From Pseudomonas kuykendallii (GTDB lineage: Bacteria; Pseudomonadota; Gammaproteobacteria; Pseudomonadales; Pseudomonadaceae), in the NCBI RefSeq assembly GCF_900106975.1, contig NZ_FNNU01000009.1, positions 62,001 through 126,000 of the forward strand: 64,000 nt of DNA, given 5' to 3'. Made by a program: the position numbers and the translations under genes. Under the pieces are notes generated by a model. That model was given only the letters and a program-made list of their open reading frames with translations. It ran no database searches and was not told where the DNA came from. This document shows positions 45,209 to 58,137 of the stretch, piece after piece; within the stretch, counting starts at the first letter, position 1, and each line of letters begins with the position of its first letter.

Positions 45209-46891
45209 TTAGTTCTGGCTTTCCATCTGAGCGCGGATCAGATCACCAATGGTGGTCGGACCGGTGCTCTCGGTTTCCTGCTTGGTACGCAGCTCTTTCA
45301 TCGCGTCTTTTTCGTCTTCGACGTCTTTGGACTTGATGGAGAGGCTGATTACGCGGCTCTTGCGGTCGATGCTGATGATCTTGGCTTCGACTTCGTCGCC
45401 TTCTTTCAGCACGTTGCGCGCATCTTCGATGCGGTCGCGGCTGATTTCGGACGCTTTCAGGGTCGCTTCGATATCGTTGCCCAGATCGATGATGGCGCCT
45501 TTGGCGTCAACTTCTTTCACGGTGCCGCGAACGATGGTGCCTTTCTCATTGAGCGACGCGTAGTTGGAGAACGGATCGTCTTCCAGCTGCTTGATACCCA
45601 GGGAGATGCGCTCGCGCTCCGGATCGACCGAGAGGATGACGGTGTCGAGCTCGTCGCCCTTCTTGAAGCGGCGAACGGCTTCTTCACCGACTTCGTTCCA
45701 GGAGATGTCGGACAGGTGAACCAGACCGTCGATGCCGCCTTCCAGGCCGATGAAGATACCGAAATCGGTGATCGACTTGATGGTGCCGGAGATCTTGTCA
45801 CCCTTGTTGAAGCGGCTCGAGAAATCTTCCCACGGGTTGGATTTGCACTGCTTGATGCCCAGGGAGATACGACGACGCTCTTCGTCGATGTCGAGAACCT
45901 GAACTTCCACTTCGTCGCCAACCTGAACGACTTTGGACGGGTGGATGTTCTTGTTGGTCCAATCCATCTCGGAGACGTGCACCAGGCCTTCCACGCCCTC
46001 TTCCAGCTCGGCGAAGCAGCCGTAGTCGGTGAGGTTAGTGACCTTGGCGGTGACACGGGTGCCTTCCGGGTAACGGGCTTTGATGGCAACCCATGGGTCT
46101 TCGCCCAGTTGCTTCAGGCCCAGCGATACGCGGTTGCGCTCGCGGTCGAACTTGAGAACCTTGACGTCGATCTCGTCGCCAACGTTGACGATCTCCGACG
46201 GATGCTTGATGCGTTTCCAGGCCATGTCGGTGATGTGCAGCAGGCCGTCCACGCCACCGAGGTCGACGAATGCGCCGTAGTCGGTGAGGTTCTTGACGAT
46301 ACCCTTGACTTGCTGACCTTCCTGCAGGGATTCCAGCAGAGCTTCACGCTCGGCGCTGTTCTCGGCTTCCAGGACGCTGCGACGGGAAACGACAACGTTG
46401 TTGCGCTTCTGGTCGAGCTTGATGACCTTGAACTCGAGTTCCTTGCCTTCGAGGTGAGTGGTGTCGCGCACAGGGCGGACATCCACCAGGGAGCCTGGCA
46501 GGAACGCACGGATACCGTTGACGTCGACGGTGAAACCGCCTTTGACCTTGCCGTTGATGACGCCCTTGACAACTTCTTCCGCTGCGAAAGCCGCTTCCAG
46601 AACGATCCAGCACTCTGCACGCTTGGCTTTTTCGCGGGACAGCTTGGTTTCACCGAAGCCGTCTTCAACCGCGTCCAGCGCAACGTGAACTTCGTCACCC
46701 ACGCTGATGGTCAGCTCGCCCTGTTCGTTGTAGAACTGCTCGACCGGGATGACGCCCTCGGATTTCAGACCGGCATGGACAGTGACCCAGTCACCATCGA
46801 TGTCGACCACGATGCCGGTGATGATGGCGCCCGGCTGCATGTCGAGGGACTTCAGGCTTTCTTCAAAAAGTTCTGCAAAGCTTTCGCTCAT
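45209..46891 (-). CDS. rpsA: 30S ribosomal protein S1
   Basis: Binds mRNA on the 30S subunit and is needed for initiation on most messages. The 560-residue protein begins [20 protein letters not shown] and carries six S1 RNA-binding repeats, seen as recurring [19 protein letters not shown]-type strands (for example [20 protein letters not shown]) each with a following R-R-ISLG-KQ block. The start at 46891 is the standard N-terminus; earlier in-frame codons reach 46948 without family support. AGGAATCAAC precedes it. It follows cmk after 170 bases that hold a terminator-like hairpin, so a promoter or attenuator in that leader is likely. It normally runs on toward ihfB; here its downstream side is the giant gene. 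Confidence 0.97.
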   Translation of the reverse strand: MSESFAELFEESLKSLDMQPGAIITGIVVDIDGDWVTVHAGLKSEGVIPVEQFYNEQGELTISVGDEVHVALDAVEDGFGETKLSREKAKRAECWIVLEAAFAAEEVVKGVINGKVKGGFTVDVNGIRAFLPGSLVDVRPVRDTTHLEGKELEFKVIKLDQKRNNVVVSRRSVLEAENSAEREALLESLQEGQQVKGIVKNLTDYGAFVDLGGVDGLLHITDMAWKRIKHPSEIVNVGDEIDVKVLKFDRERNRVSLGLKQLGEDPWVAIKARYPEGTRVTAKVTNLTDYGCFAELEEGVEGLVHVSEMDWTNKNIHPSKVVQVGDEVEVQVLDIDEERRRISLGIKQCKSNPWEDFSSRFNKGDKISGTIKSITDFGIFIGLEGGIDGLVHLSDISWNEVGEEAVRRFKKGDELDTVILSVDPERERISLGIKQLEDDPFSNYASLNEKGTIVRGTVKEVDAKGAIIDLGNDIEATLKASEISRDRIEDARNVLKEGDEVEAKIISIDRKSRVISLSIKSKDVEDEKDAMKELRTKQETESTGPTTIGDLIRAQMESQN

Positions 46892-46966
46892 GTTGATTCC
46901 TGTTGGTTCAAGGGCGGAGAAAACGCCCATCTGCCACATTCCAGACAATGTGGGATACGTTCATGT

Positions 46967-47009
46967 AAAAAGAGGCCTGCGGGACTAGGACTGGTCTCCC
47001 GCACGCCTC
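46967..47009 (-). terminator. terminator/attenuator hairpin between cmk and rpsA
   Basis: On the minus strand a two-part stem GAGGC-GT-GCGGGA / TCCCGC-AG-GCCTC (arms 46997-47009 and 46972-46984, two-base internal loop) is followed directly by five T (complement of A at 46967-46971). It would limit read-through from the aroA-cmk transcript into rpsA. Confidence 0.65.
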
Positions 47010-47060
47010 CTTGTCGGGCCTACAGTTCCGGCGCTTTCGCGGACGGCTGCTGCGGCCTGG

Positions 47061-47750
47061 TTACTCGGCGAGATCGCGCCTGGCGACTTCGCTGAGAATC
47101 TTTTCAAGCACCTGCTCGATGGAAAGCACCGTGGAATCCAGCATGATCGCATCATGCGCCGGCTTCAAAGGCGCTACCGCTCGTTGGGTATCGCGTTCGT
47201 CGCGCTCACGGATCTCATCAAGAAGACTCGCAAGACTAACATCATCACCCTTGGCCTTCAACTGCATGTACCGGCGGCGGGCACGCTCCTCGACGCTGGC
47301 GGTGAGGAATATCTTCAGCGGCGCGTCCGGAAACACCACTGTTCCCATGTCCCGGCCGTCCGCCACCAGCCCCGGATTTTCCTGGAACGCACGCTGGCGC
47401 TGCAGCAGCGCATCGCGCACCGCCGGCAGCGCGGCGACCTGCGATGCGGCGGCGCCGATCTGCTCGTTGCGGATCGCCTGGGTGACTTCCTCGCCCTCGA
47501 GAATGATGTGCTGCTCCTGCCCCGGCGCGGCGACGGCGAACTGCACGTCGAGGTGTGCGGCCAGCACCTTGAGCGCTTCCTCGTTGGTCAGATCGACGCC
47601 GTGGTTGCGCGCGGCGAATGCCAGCAGGCGGTAGAGCGCGCCGGAATCCAGCAGATTCCAGCCGAGTTGCCGGGCCAGCAGGCCGGCGATGGTGCCCTTG
47701 CCCGAACCGCCCGGTCCGTCGATGGCTATGACTGGTGCCTGGGTGTTCAT
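47061..47750 (-). CDS. cmk: cytidylate kinase
   Basis: Phosphorylates CMP and dCMP with ATP, recycling nucleotides from RNA and lipid turnover. The 229-residue protein opens with the P-loop [20 protein letters not shown] and carries the short bacterial CMP-binding insert. [20 protein letters not shown] (about 128-147) is the DGRD motif, followed by the lid arginines [13 protein letters not shown]. Its ATG overlaps the tyrA-aroA stop as ATGA, the usual coupling in pseudomonads. Secure. Confidence 0.96.
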   Translation of the reverse strand: MNTQAPVIAIDGPGGSGKGTIAGLLARQLGWNLLDSGALYRLLAFAARNHGVDLTNEEALKVLAAHLDVQFAVAAPGQEQHIILEGEEVTQAIRNEQIGAAASQVAALPAVRDALLQRQRAFQENPGLVADGRDMGTVVFPDAPLKIFLTASVEERARRRYMQLKAKGDDVSLASLLDEIRERDERDTQRAVAPLKPAHDAIMLDSTVLSIEQVLEKILSEVARRDLAE

Positions 47751-49984
47751 GATGCGCCCTCTTCGCTTACTCGGATGCCGACTTCCGCCGCCAGGGCGAG
47801 GAAGTTGGGGAAAGATGTCGCCACATTGGCGCAGTCGTGGATGCGGATCGGCGCGCTGGCGCGCAATGCGGCCACGCTGAAGGCCATGGCGATGCGGTGA
47901 TCGCCATGGCTGTAGACCTCGCCGCCGCCCAGGTTGCCGCCCTCGATGACGATGCCATCGGCCGTCGCTTCGGACTTCACGCCGAGGGCGAGCAAGCCAT
48001 CGGCCATGACCTGGATGCGATCGGACTCCTTGACTCGCAGCTCTTCGGCGCCACGCAGCACGGTGCGCCCGGACGCCACCGCGGCGGCGATGAACAGCAC
48101 CGGGAATTCGTCGATGGCCAGCGGCACCAGGTGCCGGGGAATCTCGATGCCCTGCAGGCGCGCAGCGCGCACGCGGATGTCCGCCACCGGCTCGCCGCCG
48201 ACGTCACGCGGATTCTCCAGAGTGATATCCGCGCCCATCAGGCGAAGGATGTCGATCACGCCGGTGCGGGTCGGATTGACACCGACGTGCCGCAGCAGCA
48301 ATTCCGAGCCTTCGGCGATGCTGGCGGCGACCAGGAAGAACGCCGCCGAGGAAATGTCCGCCGGCACTTCGATGGCGCAGGCCCGCAGCCTGTGGCCGGG
48401 CTCGACCGTCACCGTGGCGCCGTCCACCGCCAGCGGATAGCCGAAACCGCGCAACATGCGCTCGGTGTGGTCGCGGGTCGGCGCCGGCTCGGTCACCGAG
48501 GTGTTTCCCGCGGCGTACAGACCGGCGAGCAGCAGGCAGGATTTGACCTGGGCGCTGGCCATCGGCATCGCATAATTCAGCCCTTGCAGGCGTTGGCCGC
48601 CGCGAATGCTCAGCGGCGGACGACCGTCGGCGGCGGTCTCGATCTGCGCGCCCATCTGGCGCAACGGTTCGGCGATGCGCCCCATCGGACGCTTCGACAG
48701 CGACTCGTCGCCGGTCAGCACGCTGTCGAACGGCTGCGCCGCCAGCAGCCCGCTGAGCAGGCGCATCGACGTGCCGGAATTGCCCAGATACAGCGGCCCC
48801 GGCGGCGCCTTCAAGCCGTGCAGCCCGACGCCATGGATGATCACGCGACCGTGGTGCGGCCCCTCGATCACCACGCCCATGTCGCGGAACGCCTGCAGCG
48901 TCGCCAGGGCGTCCTCTCCTTCGAGGAAACCGTCGATCTCGGTGGTGCCTTCGGCCAGCGAGCCGAGCACGATCGAACGGTGGGAAATCGACTTGTCGCC
49001 CGGTACCCGGATGCTGCCGCTGACGCGCCCGCCGGGCTGGGCGAGGAACACGAGGTCGCCGTTGGCCTGCACCGAATCGACGTAGGCGCGCCGGGCGAGA
49101 ATCTTGCCGAAATGCTCGCGGGCGACGCGTGCGCGGGTGAACACGCCGAGCAACTGATGGCCGTCGCCACTGTCGATAGCCTCGCGCAAGGCGTCGAGAT
49201 CACCACGGAAGGCGTCGAGCGTGCGCAGCACGGCATCGCGGTTGGCGAGGAAGATGTCGTGCCACATCACCGGATCGCTGCCGGCAATGCGGGTGAAATC
49301 GCGAAAACCGCCGGCGGCGTAACGGAAGATCTCCAGGTTCTCGCTGCGCTTGGCCAGTGAGTCCACCAGGCCGAATGCCAGCAGATGCGGCAGGTGGCTG
49401 GTGGCGGCGAGCACTTGATCGTGGTGTTCGACCTCCATGTGTTCGACGTCCGCGCCCAGTTCGCGCCAGAGCCGGTCGACCAGCGCCAGCGCTTCGCCGT
49501 CGGTCGACGCCAGCGGCGTAAGGATCACCTTATGGCGACGGAACAGCCCGCCGTCGGCCGCCTCGACGCCGCTGCGCTCGGAGCCGGCGATGGGATGGCC
49601 GGGGACGAAGCGCGCCGGCATTTCGCCGAAGGCCTCGCCGGCGGCACGCACCACGTTGCCCTTGGCGCTGCCGACATCGGTGAGCACGGCATTGCCGAGG
49701 TCGAGCCGGGCCAGTTCGGCGAGGAGCTTTTCCATCGCCAGGATCGGCACGGCCAGCTGGATCACATCGGCGGCGCGGCAGGCGGCGGCGAGGTCGGTCT
49801 CGCAACGATCGACCACCCCCTGTTCCACCGCCAGGCGGCGCGATTGCGGATCGAGGTCGAAGCCCACCACTTCGCCGAACAGGCCTTTCTCGCGCAGGCC
49901 TTTGGCGAACGAGCCGCCGATCAGGCCGAGACCGACCACCACCAGGCGGCCGAGCGCGCGCCCGGCCTGTGGCAGCGGCGTCAT
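47747..49984 (-). CDS. aroA: bifunctional prephenate dehydrogenase / 5-enolpyruvylshikimate-3-phosphate synthase
   Basis: A natural fusion of TyrA and AroA (745 residues), typical of Pseudomonas. The N-terminal half (about 10-295) is the NAD-dependent cyclohexadienyl/prephenate dehydrogenase: [20 protein letters not shown] and [17 protein letters not shown], the latter with the His of the active site. The C-terminal half (about 315-745) is EPSP synthase: [38 protein letters not shown] and [15 protein letters not shown]. The start at 49984 is one base after the hisC stop; an upstream in-frame ATG at 50017 lies inside hisC. The glyphosate-contact glycine region NSGTSMR appears ordinary. Cytosolic; part of the aromatic supraoperon. 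Confidence 0.95.
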   Translation of the reverse strand: MTPLPQAGRALGRLVVVGLGLIGGSFAKGLREKGLFGEVVGFDLDPQSRRLAVEQGVVDRCETDLAAACRAADVIQLAVPILAMEKLLAELARLDLGNAVLTDVGSAKGNVVRAAGEAFGEMPARFVPGHPIAGSERSGVEAADGGLFRRHKVILTPLASTDGEALALVDRLWRELGADVEHMEVEHHDQVLAATSHLPHLLAFGLVDSLAKRSENLEIFRYAAGGFRDFTRIAGSDPVMWHDIFLANRDAVLRTLDAFRGDLDALREAIDSGDGHQLLGVFTRARVAREHFGKILARRAYVDSVQANGDLVFLAQPGGRVSGSIRVPGDKSISHRSIVLGSLAEGTTEIDGFLEGEDALATLQAFRDMGVVIEGPHHGRVIIHGVGLHGLKAPPGPLYLGNSGTSMRLLSGLLAAQPFDSVLTGDESLSKRPMGRIAEPLRQMGAQIETAADGRPPLSIRGGQRLQGLNYAMPMASAQVKSCLLLAGLYAAGNTSVTEPAPTRDHTERMLRGFGYPLAVDGATVTVEPGHRLRACAIEVPADISSAAFFLVAASIAEGSELLLRHVGVNPTRTGVIDILRLMGADITLENPRDVGGEPVADIRVRAARLQGIEIPRHLVPLAIDEFPVLFIAAAVASGRTVLRGAEELRVKESDRIQVMADGLLALGVKSEATADGIVIEGGNLGGGEVYSHGDHRIAMAFSVAALRASAPIRIHDCANVATSFPNFLALAAEVGIRVSEEGAS

Positions 49985-49985
49985 A

Positions 49986-51098
49986 TCAGCCACGGGCGAG
50001 AATCCGTCCCAGCGCATCCAGGCAACGGGCGTTCTCTTCGGCCAGGCCGATGGAGATGCGCAGGTGATTGGGCATGCCGTAGGCGCCTACCGGCCGCACG
50101 ATCACGCCTTCACGCAGCAGCGCCTGGTACACCGGCGCCGCGTCGCGGCCGAGATCGACGGCGATGAAGTTGGCCTTCGACGCGATCCACTGCAGGTCCA
50201 GCGCGCGGAAGCCCTGCTCGAGCTGCTTCATGCCGGCATCGTTCAGCGCGCGGCTGCGCTGCAGGTAGTCGGCGTCGTCGAGGGCGGCGCAGGCGGCGCT
50301 CAGGGCCAGGCTATTGACGTTGAAGGGCTGGCGCACGCGGTTCAGCACGTCGGCGATCTCCGTCGACGACAACCCGTAACCGACGCGCAACGCGGCCAGG
50401 CCGTAAGCCTTGGAGAAGGTCCGCGAGACCAGCAGGTTGGGGTACTGCGCCAGGTAATCGAGGCCGTCGGGCAACTCGTCGCCCTCGGCGTACTCGATGT
50501 AGGCCTCGTCCAGCACCACCAGCACACGCTCCGGGACCTTGGCGAGGAAGTCGGCCAGCGCCGCCGGGCCGAACCAGGTGCCGGTCGGGTTGTTCGGGTT
50601 GGCGATGAACACCACGCGGGTATTCTCGTCGATCGCCGCGAGCATCGCCGGCAGATCGTGGCCCCAGTGCTTCGCCGCGACCGAGCGCCCTTCGGCGCCG
50701 ACGGCCTGGGTGACGATCGGGTAGACGGCGAACGCGTGCTGGCTGAACACCGCGTTCAGGCCCGGCGCCAGGTAGGCACGCGCGACCAGTTCAAGGATGT
50801 CGTTGGAGCCGTTGCCCAGGGTCACCTGCGCGGCGGTCACCCGGCAGCGCTCGGCGAGCTTGCTCTTCAGCTCGAAGCCGTTGCCGTCGGGGTAGCGGGT
50901 CAGCTCGGCCAGTTCGGCGCGGATCGCCGCCAGCGCCTTTTCGCCGGGGCCCAGCGGATTCTCGTTGCTGGCCAGCTTGACGATGCTCGCCGGCTCCAGG
51001 CCGAGTTCGCGCGCCAGCTCGTCGACCGGCTTGCCCGGCACGTAAGGGGACAGCTTCTGCACGCCGGGCTGGGCCAGACGAAGGAAATCACAACTCAT
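49986..51098 (-). CDS. hisC: histidinol-phosphate / aromatic aminotransferase
   Basis: A 370-residue class I/II PLP aminotransferase. It contains KLASNENPLGPGEKAL (about 41-56), the substrate/PLP-binding NPNNPTGTW, DEAYIEYAEG, and the Schiff-base lysine in SRTFSKAYGLAALRVGYG. In this supraoperon the enzyme (HisC2, HisHb in older naming) can act on histidinol phosphate and on aromatic keto acids, giving Phe/Tyr from the flanking pheA and tyrA products. AGAGG precedes the ATG. The gap to the upstream yitT gene is 33 bases; in relatives that gene is absent. Confidence 0.95.
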   Translation of the reverse strand: MSCDFLRLAQPGVQKLSPYVPGKPVDELARELGLEPASIVKLASNENPLGPGEKALAAIRAELAELTRYPDGNGFELKSKLAERCRVTAAQVTLGNGSNDILELVARAYLAPGLNAVFSQHAFAVYPIVTQAVGAEGRSVAAKHWGHDLPAMLAAIDENTRVVFIANPNNPTGTWFGPAALADFLAKVPERVLVVLDEAYIEYAEGDELPDGLDYLAQYPNLLVSRTFSKAYGLAALRVGYGLSSTEIADVLNRVRQPFNVNSLALSAACAALDDADYLQRSRALNDAGMKQLEQGFRALDLQWIASKANFIAVDLGRDAAPVYQALLREGVIVRPVGAYGMPNHLRISIGLAEENARCLDALGRILARG

Positions 51099-51131
51099 GC
51101 GAACCTCTGTTCAAGCGGCGCCGCGCGCCGG

Positions 51132-51749
51132 TCAACTGATTGCCGAATAGCGGCCTGGCCGGTGATTGACCGCCAGCACCATGTTCAGTACCACCGCGCC
51201 GACGATCGACAGCGCGATGGCGTGCAGATCGACGACGAACAGCGCCACCAGCAGGATCAGGCAGTCGATGACCATTTGCACCTTGCCGGCACGCCAGCCG
51301 AAATGGTCCTGGAGATAGAGCACCGCGATGTTCACGCCGCCCAGGCTGGCCCGGTGGCGGAACAGGATCAGCAGGCCGATGCCCATCAGGATGCCGCCCA
51401 GAATACTGGCATACAGCGGGTTGAGCGTCTGGAAACCGATCAGCCGCGGGGTCAGGTCGGCGAACAGCGAGACCAGTGTCACCGACGTCAGGGTACGCAG
51501 CGTGAACGGCCAGCCCATGCGCCGGATCGCCAGCCAGTAGAACGGCAGGTTGATCACGAAAAAGGCCACGCCGAAGCTGACCACGCCGGTGTACTGGGTG
51601 AGGAACGCCAGCCCCGCGGTGCCGCCGGTGAGCAGGCCGGCGGCACGATAGAGATTGATCGCCAGGGCGATCATCAGGGTGCCGCTGACCAGCGCCTGGG
51701 CATCCTCGAACAGGCTGTGGCGGTCGGCCGGCGTGCTGTCCAGCGTCAT
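51132..51749 (-). CDS. YitT/DUF161 family membrane protein
   Basis: A 205-residue inner-membrane protein with about five or six helices: ALVSGTLMIALAINLYRAAG, the family signature GLLTGGTAGLAFLTQYTG (about 35-52), FGVAFFVINLPFYWLAI, a further pair around LYASILGGILMGIGLLILF, and the LILLVALFVVDLHAIALSIV end. It resembles the transmembrane half of the YitT family, without the C-terminal DUF2179 domain. Function is unknown; transport is suspected in the family. It sits between hisC and pheA with gaps of 33 and 40 bases, so it is co-transcribed with amino-acid genes. The start at 51749 is preferred to 51764. Confidence 0.88.
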   Translation of the reverse strand: MTLDSTPADRHSLFEDAQALVSGTLMIALAINLYRAAGLLTGGTAGLAFLTQYTGVVSFGVAFFVINLPFYWLAIRRMGWPFTLRTLTSVTLVSLFADLTPRLIGFQTLNPLYASILGGILMGIGLLILFRHRASLGGVNIAVLYLQDHFGWRAGKVQMVIDCLILLVALFVVDLHAIALSIVGAVVLNMVLAVNHRPGRYSAIS

Positions 51750-51789
51750 GCCGCCACTCCGCACGGGCGCGCCAGGTGCCGCGCGCCGT

Positions 51790-52896
51790 TCAGAGCACGG
51801 CCTTGGGGTAGGAACCCAGCACTTTCACCGCGACCGCTTCCTGGCTGAGGCGCTCGAGCAGGTCCTTGATCAGCGGGTCCTTGTGGTGGCCGACGAAGTC
51901 GATGAAGAACACGTAGGTCCACTTGCCGCTGCGCGACGGGCGCGTCTCGATGCGCGTCAGGTCGATGCCGTTGCTGTGGAACGGCACCAGCAGCTCGTGC
52001 AGCGCGCCGGGCTTGTTGCGCATGGAGACGATCACAGAGGTCTTGTCGTCGCCGGTCGGCGGGACTTCCTGGTTGCCGATGATGAGGAAGCGCGTGGAGT
52101 TGTCCGGGCGGTCCTCGATCTTCTCCTGCAGCTTGGTCAGGCCGTAGAGGCTGGCCGCCATGTCGCCGGCGATGGCCGCCGAGCTCCACTCGCCCTTGAC
52201 CCGCTTGGCGGCGTCGGCGTTGCTGGAAACCGCCACGCGCTCGACGTTCGGGTAGTGCGCATCGAGCCACTTGCGGCACTGCGCCAGGGACTGGGCGTGC
52301 GAATAGATGCGGCTGATGTTGTCGGTCTTGGTGTTGTCGCCGACCAGCAGGTGATGGTGGATGCGCAGCTCGACTTCGCCGCAGATCACCATGTCGTGCT
52401 CGAGGAAGCTGTCCAGCGTGTGGTTGACCGCGCCCTCGGTGGAGTTTTCCACCGGCACCACGCCGAAATTGACCGCACCCGCGGCGACCTCGCGGAACAC
52501 CTCGTCGATGGCCGCCATCGGCGTGCTGATCACCGCGTTGCCGAAATGCTTGATCGCCGCGGCCTGGGTGAAGGTGCCCTCGGGGCCGAGGTAGGCGACC
52601 TTCAGCGGATTCTCCAGGGCCAGGCAGGACGACATGACCTCCCGGAACAGCCGTGCCATCTCCTCGTTGCTGAGCGGGCCCTTGTTGCGTTCCATCACCC
52701 GCTTGAGCACCTGCGCCTCGCGCTCGGGCCGGTAGAATACCGGCACCTCGCCTTCGGCCAGCGCGGCCATCTTGACCCGGGCGACCTCTTCAGCGCAGCG
52801 CGCACGGTCGCTGATCAACTCGAGGATCTTCTCATCGAGCTTGTCGATGCGTACCCGCAGCGCCTTCAGCTCAAGCTCGGAGTTGGCATCGGACAT
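51790..52896 (-). CDS. pheA: bifunctional chorismate mutase / prephenate dehydratase
   Basis: The P-protein that turns chorismate to prephenate and then phenylpyruvate for phenylalanine. The 368-residue protein has an AroQ chorismate mutase (about 5-90, LKALRVRIDKLDEKILELIS) and a prephenate dehydratase domain (about 95-275, KVAYLGPEGTFTQAAAIKHF, with the TRF motif as STRFLIIGNQ). A C-terminal ACT domain for Phe feedback follows (GALHELLVPFHSNGIDLTRI, then ETRPSRSGKW, the ESRP-type effector site). The ATG overlaps the serC stop by one base (TGATG), so coupling is expected; the longer open frame upstream is serC in another phase. Confidence 0.96.
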   Translation of the reverse strand: MSDANSELELKALRVRIDKLDEKILELISDRARCAEEVARVKMAALAEGEVPVFYRPEREAQVLKRVMERNKGPLSNEEMARLFREVMSSCLALENPLKVAYLGPEGTFTQAAAIKHFGNAVISTPMAAIDEVFREVAAGAVNFGVVPVENSTEGAVNHTLDSFLEHDMVICGEVELRIHHHLLVGDNTKTDNISRIYSHAQSLAQCRKWLDAHYPNVERVAVSSNADAAKRVKGEWSSAAIAGDMAASLYGLTKLQEKIEDRPDNSTRFLIIGNQEVPPTGDDKTSVIVSMRNKPGALHELLVPFHSNGIDLTRIETRPSRSGKWTYVFFIDFVGHHKDPLIKDLLERLSQEAVAVKVLGSYPKAVL

Positions 52897-53981
52897 CAGC
52901 CACGCTCCTTCTCGAACTCCGCCATGTAGCCGACCAGCGCCTCGATGGCGTCCAGGCCGAGGGCGTTGTAGATGGACGCGCGCATGCCGCCCACCGAACG
53001 GTGCCCCTTGAGGTTGAGCAGCCCGCGGGCGTCGGCGCCGGCGAGGAAATCCTTGTCCAGGCGCTCGTCGGCGAGGCGGAACGGCACGTTCATCCACGAA
53101 CGCGCCTCACCGGTGATCGGGTTGCTGTACAGGCCGCTGGCGTCGATGAAGCCGTACAGACGGTCCTTCTTCGCGCGGTTGCGCTGTTCCATGGCGGCGA
53201 CCCCGCCCTGCTCCTTGAGCCACTCGAAGACCAGCCCGGAGAGGTACCAGGAGAAGGTCGCCGGGGTGTTGTACATCGAGCCGTTATCGGCCGCGATCTT
53301 GTAGTCGAGCATCGTCGGGCAGACGCTGCGCGCGCGACCGAGCAGGTCTTCGCGAACGACCACCACCACCAGGCCGCTGGGGCCGATGTTCTTCTGCGCG
53401 CCGGCGTAGATCAGGCCGAACTTCGACACGTCGAGGGGGCGCGAGAGGATGTCCGAGGACATGTCCACCACCAGCGGCACGTCGCCGGTCTCGGGAATCC
53501 AGTTGAATTCCAGGCCGCCGATGGTCTCGTTGGAGGCGTAATGCACGTAGGCGGCCTTCGCATCCAGCTGCCATTCGCTCTGAGGCGGGATGGCGAAGTA
53601 GTCGTACGGCTTGGCGCTGGCGGCGATGTTGACCTTGCCGTAGCGGCGCGCCTCTTCGACGGCCTTGCGCGACCAGATGCCGGTGTCGATGTAGTCGGCC
53701 GAAGCGCCTTCGGGCAACAGGTTCAGCGGGATTTCGGCGAACTGCTGGCTGGCGCCGCCCTGGAGGAACAGCACCTTGTAGTTGGCCGGCACCGACAGCA
53801 GGTCGCGCAGGTCCTGCTCGGCCTTGACCGCGATGGCCGTGTAGTCGTCGCTGCGATGGCTCATCTCCATCACCGAAAGGCCCTTGCCGTTCCAGTCGAG
53901 GAGTTCGGCCTGGGCACGTTGCAGTACCGCCTCGGGAAGCGCGGCCGGGCCGGCGCAGAAGTTGAAAGCGCGATTGCTCAT
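52896..53981 (-). CDS. serC: phosphoserine aminotransferase
   Basis: PLP enzyme of serine synthesis and of the 4-phosphohydroxythreonine step in pyridoxal phosphate synthesis. It is 361 residues long and begins RAFNFCAGPAALPEAVLQRA. It carries GKGLSVMEMSHRSDDY (about 32-47), LFLQGGASQQFAEIPLNLL, and the lysine segment KFGLIYAGAQKNIGPSGLVV. It ends MAEFEKERG. First gene of the mixed-function supraoperon serC-pheA-hisC-tyrA/aroA-cmk-rpsA described in pseudomonads. The 117-base gap to gyrA holds an inverted repeat and a T-run that may act as terminator or attenuator. Confidence 0.96.
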   Translation of the reverse strand: MSNRAFNFCAGPAALPEAVLQRAQAELLDWNGKGLSVMEMSHRSDDYTAIAVKAEQDLRDLLSVPANYKVLFLQGGASQQFAEIPLNLLPEGASADYIDTGIWSRKAVEEARRYGKVNIAASAKPYDYFAIPPQSEWQLDAKAAYVHYASNETIGGLEFNWIPETGDVPLVVDMSSDILSRPLDVSKFGLIYAGAQKNIGPSGLVVVVVREDLLGRARSVCPTMLDYKIAADNGSMYNTPATFSWYLSGLVFEWLKEQGGVAAMEQRNRAKKDRLYGFIDASGLYSNPITGEARSWMNVPFRLADERLDKDFLAGADARGLLNLKGHRSVGGMRASIYNALGLDAIEALVGYMAEFEKERG

Positions 53982-53995
53982 CGTTGATGTCTCTC

Positions 53996-54078
53996 AAAAA
54001 GGCAGGGCTTGGCCCTTTCACTCGTTCGAACCCCGCGTTGCCGGCAGAAGCCCGAGCGTTGCCGCCCGGCCCCTGCCT
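53996..54078 (-). promoter_or_regulatory. possible gyrA terminator / serC attenuator
   Basis: On the minus strand AGGCAGGG (54078-54071) pairs with CCCTGCCT (54007-54000), enclosing about 63 bases with further pairing potential (GGGC-CAA-GCCC next to the right arm). It is followed by TTTTT-GAG (54000-53996) about 15 bases before the serC ATG. The position fits an attenuator, but the loop is long and no leader peptide is evident. Confidence 0.35.
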
Positions 54079-54098
54079 GCATGGGAACGCCGCCGACG

Positions 54099-56915
<2,817 letters not shown>

Positions 56916-56965
56916 GAGAAGCCTGGTTCCTTTTGTCTGCGAGGTGCTGCGAATAAGCGCGGGAT

Positions 56966-56996
56966 ATTATCACAAGGCGGCGTTCGAAAGCCGCCT
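56966..56996 (-). promoter_or_regulatory. candidate gyrA promoter region with hairpin
   Basis: On the minus strand TGTGATAAT (56974-56966) resembles an extended -10 box about 50 bases before the gyrA ATG. The -35 position is covered by an inverted repeat AGGCGGC/GCCGCCT (56975-56981, 56990-56996), which may end mtnA transcripts instead. The -35 hexamer is poor. Confidence 0.3.
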
Positions 56997-57029
56997 AGAG
57001 ACGCGTCGAATGGATGAGCAGGCGCCCCT

Positions 57030-58106
57030 TCAGTGCAGGCGCTTGCGACTCATCAGGGCGGCCATCTTCGTCGCGTCGGGGCGTTCGACCACGCCCTTCT
57101 CGGTGACGATGGCGTCGATCAGGTCGGCCGGGGTGACATCGAACACCGGATTCAGCGCCTCGACGCCGGCGGCGACGCGCACGCCGCCGACGTCCAGCAG
57201 CTCCGCGCCGTCGCGCTCCTCGAGGGGAATGTCGTCGCCGCTCTCCAGCGCCATGTCGATGCTCGAGCTGGGCGCCACGACCATGAAGCGCACGCCGTGG
57301 TGCATGGCGCAAACGGCCAGTTGATAGGTGCCGATCTTGCTCGCCACATCGCCGTTGGCGGTGATCCGGTCGGCGCCGACGATGACCCAGGTGATGCCTT
57401 TGGTCTTCATCAGGTGCGCGGCGGCGGAATCGACGCCGAGGCTCAGCGGGATGCCTTCGCTGGCCAGTTCCCAGGCGGTCAGGCGCGAGCCCTGCAGCCA
57501 GGGCCGGGTTTCGTCGACGTAGACGCGCTCCACCAGCCCCTCGAGGTAGGCCGCGCGAATCACCCCGAGCGCGGTACCGAAGCCGCCGGTGGCGAGCGCG
57601 CCGGTGTTGCAGTGGGTGAGCAGGGTCTGCAGGTTGCCCTGCTGCTTGCGAATAAGCTCCATGCCCAGCTGAGCCATGGTCAGGTTGGCCTCGCGGTCAC
57701 TGAGGTGGATAGCCATGGCCTCGGCTTCCAGCGCCTTCAGCGGGTCTTCGCCGTGCTTGAGCTTGTCGAGCCGTTCGCGCAGGCGGTTCAGCGCCCAGGA
57801 CAGGTTGACCGCAGTCGGCCTGGCGCCCTCCAGCACGGCGAAGTCCGCCTCCAGCTCGGCGCGCCAGTCGCCGCCCTGCGCCAGGCGCGCCCGCGCGCCA
57901 AGCACCAGCCCGTAGGCCGCGGCGATGCCGATCACCGGCGCACCCCGCACCAGCATGCTGCGAATCGCCTCGGCGACACCGGCGGCCGAGTCGAAGGTGA
58001 GCCAGGTTTCCTCCAGCGGCAGCCGGCGCTGGTCGAGCAGATGCAGCTCGCCCGCGCGCCATTCGATGGACGTGACCTTCTCCGCCGCCAGCAATCGCTC
58101 GCGCAT
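57030..58106 (-). CDS. mtnA: methylthioribose-1-phosphate isomerase
   Basis: Isomerises 5-methylthioribose-1-phosphate to methylthioribulose-1-phosphate in methionine salvage. The 358-residue protein of the eIF2B-like fold shows [19 protein letters not shown] (about 51-69), the catalytic cysteine in [20 protein letters not shown] (about 164-183), the catalytic aspartate in [20 protein letters not shown] (about 240), and [18 protein letters not shown]. The start at 58106 gives the family N-terminus; the long frame upstream runs antisense to mtaD. It is divergent from mtaD, another MTA-metabolism gene, so a shared control region in 58107-58268 is likely. Confidence 0.96.
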   Translation of the reverse strand: MRERLLAAEKVTSIEWRAGELHLLDQRRLPLEETWLTFDSAAGVAEAIRSMLVRGAPVIGIAAAYGLVLGARARLAQGGDWRAELEADFAVLEGARPTAVNLSWALNRLRERLDKLKHGEDPLKALEAEAMAIHLSDREANLTMAQLGMELIRKQQGNLQTLLTHCNTGALATGGFGTALGVIRAAYLEGLVERVYVDETRPWLQGSRLTAWELASEGIPLSLGVDSAAAHLMKTKGITWVIVGADRITANGDVASKIGTYQLAVCAMHHGVRFMVVAPSSSIDMALESGDDIPLEERDGAELLDVGGVRVAAGVEALNPVFDVTPADLIDAIVTEKGVVERPDATKMAALMSRKRLH

Positions 58107-58137
58107 GCTCAACCTCGTACCGGAACAAAAGCGGCGA

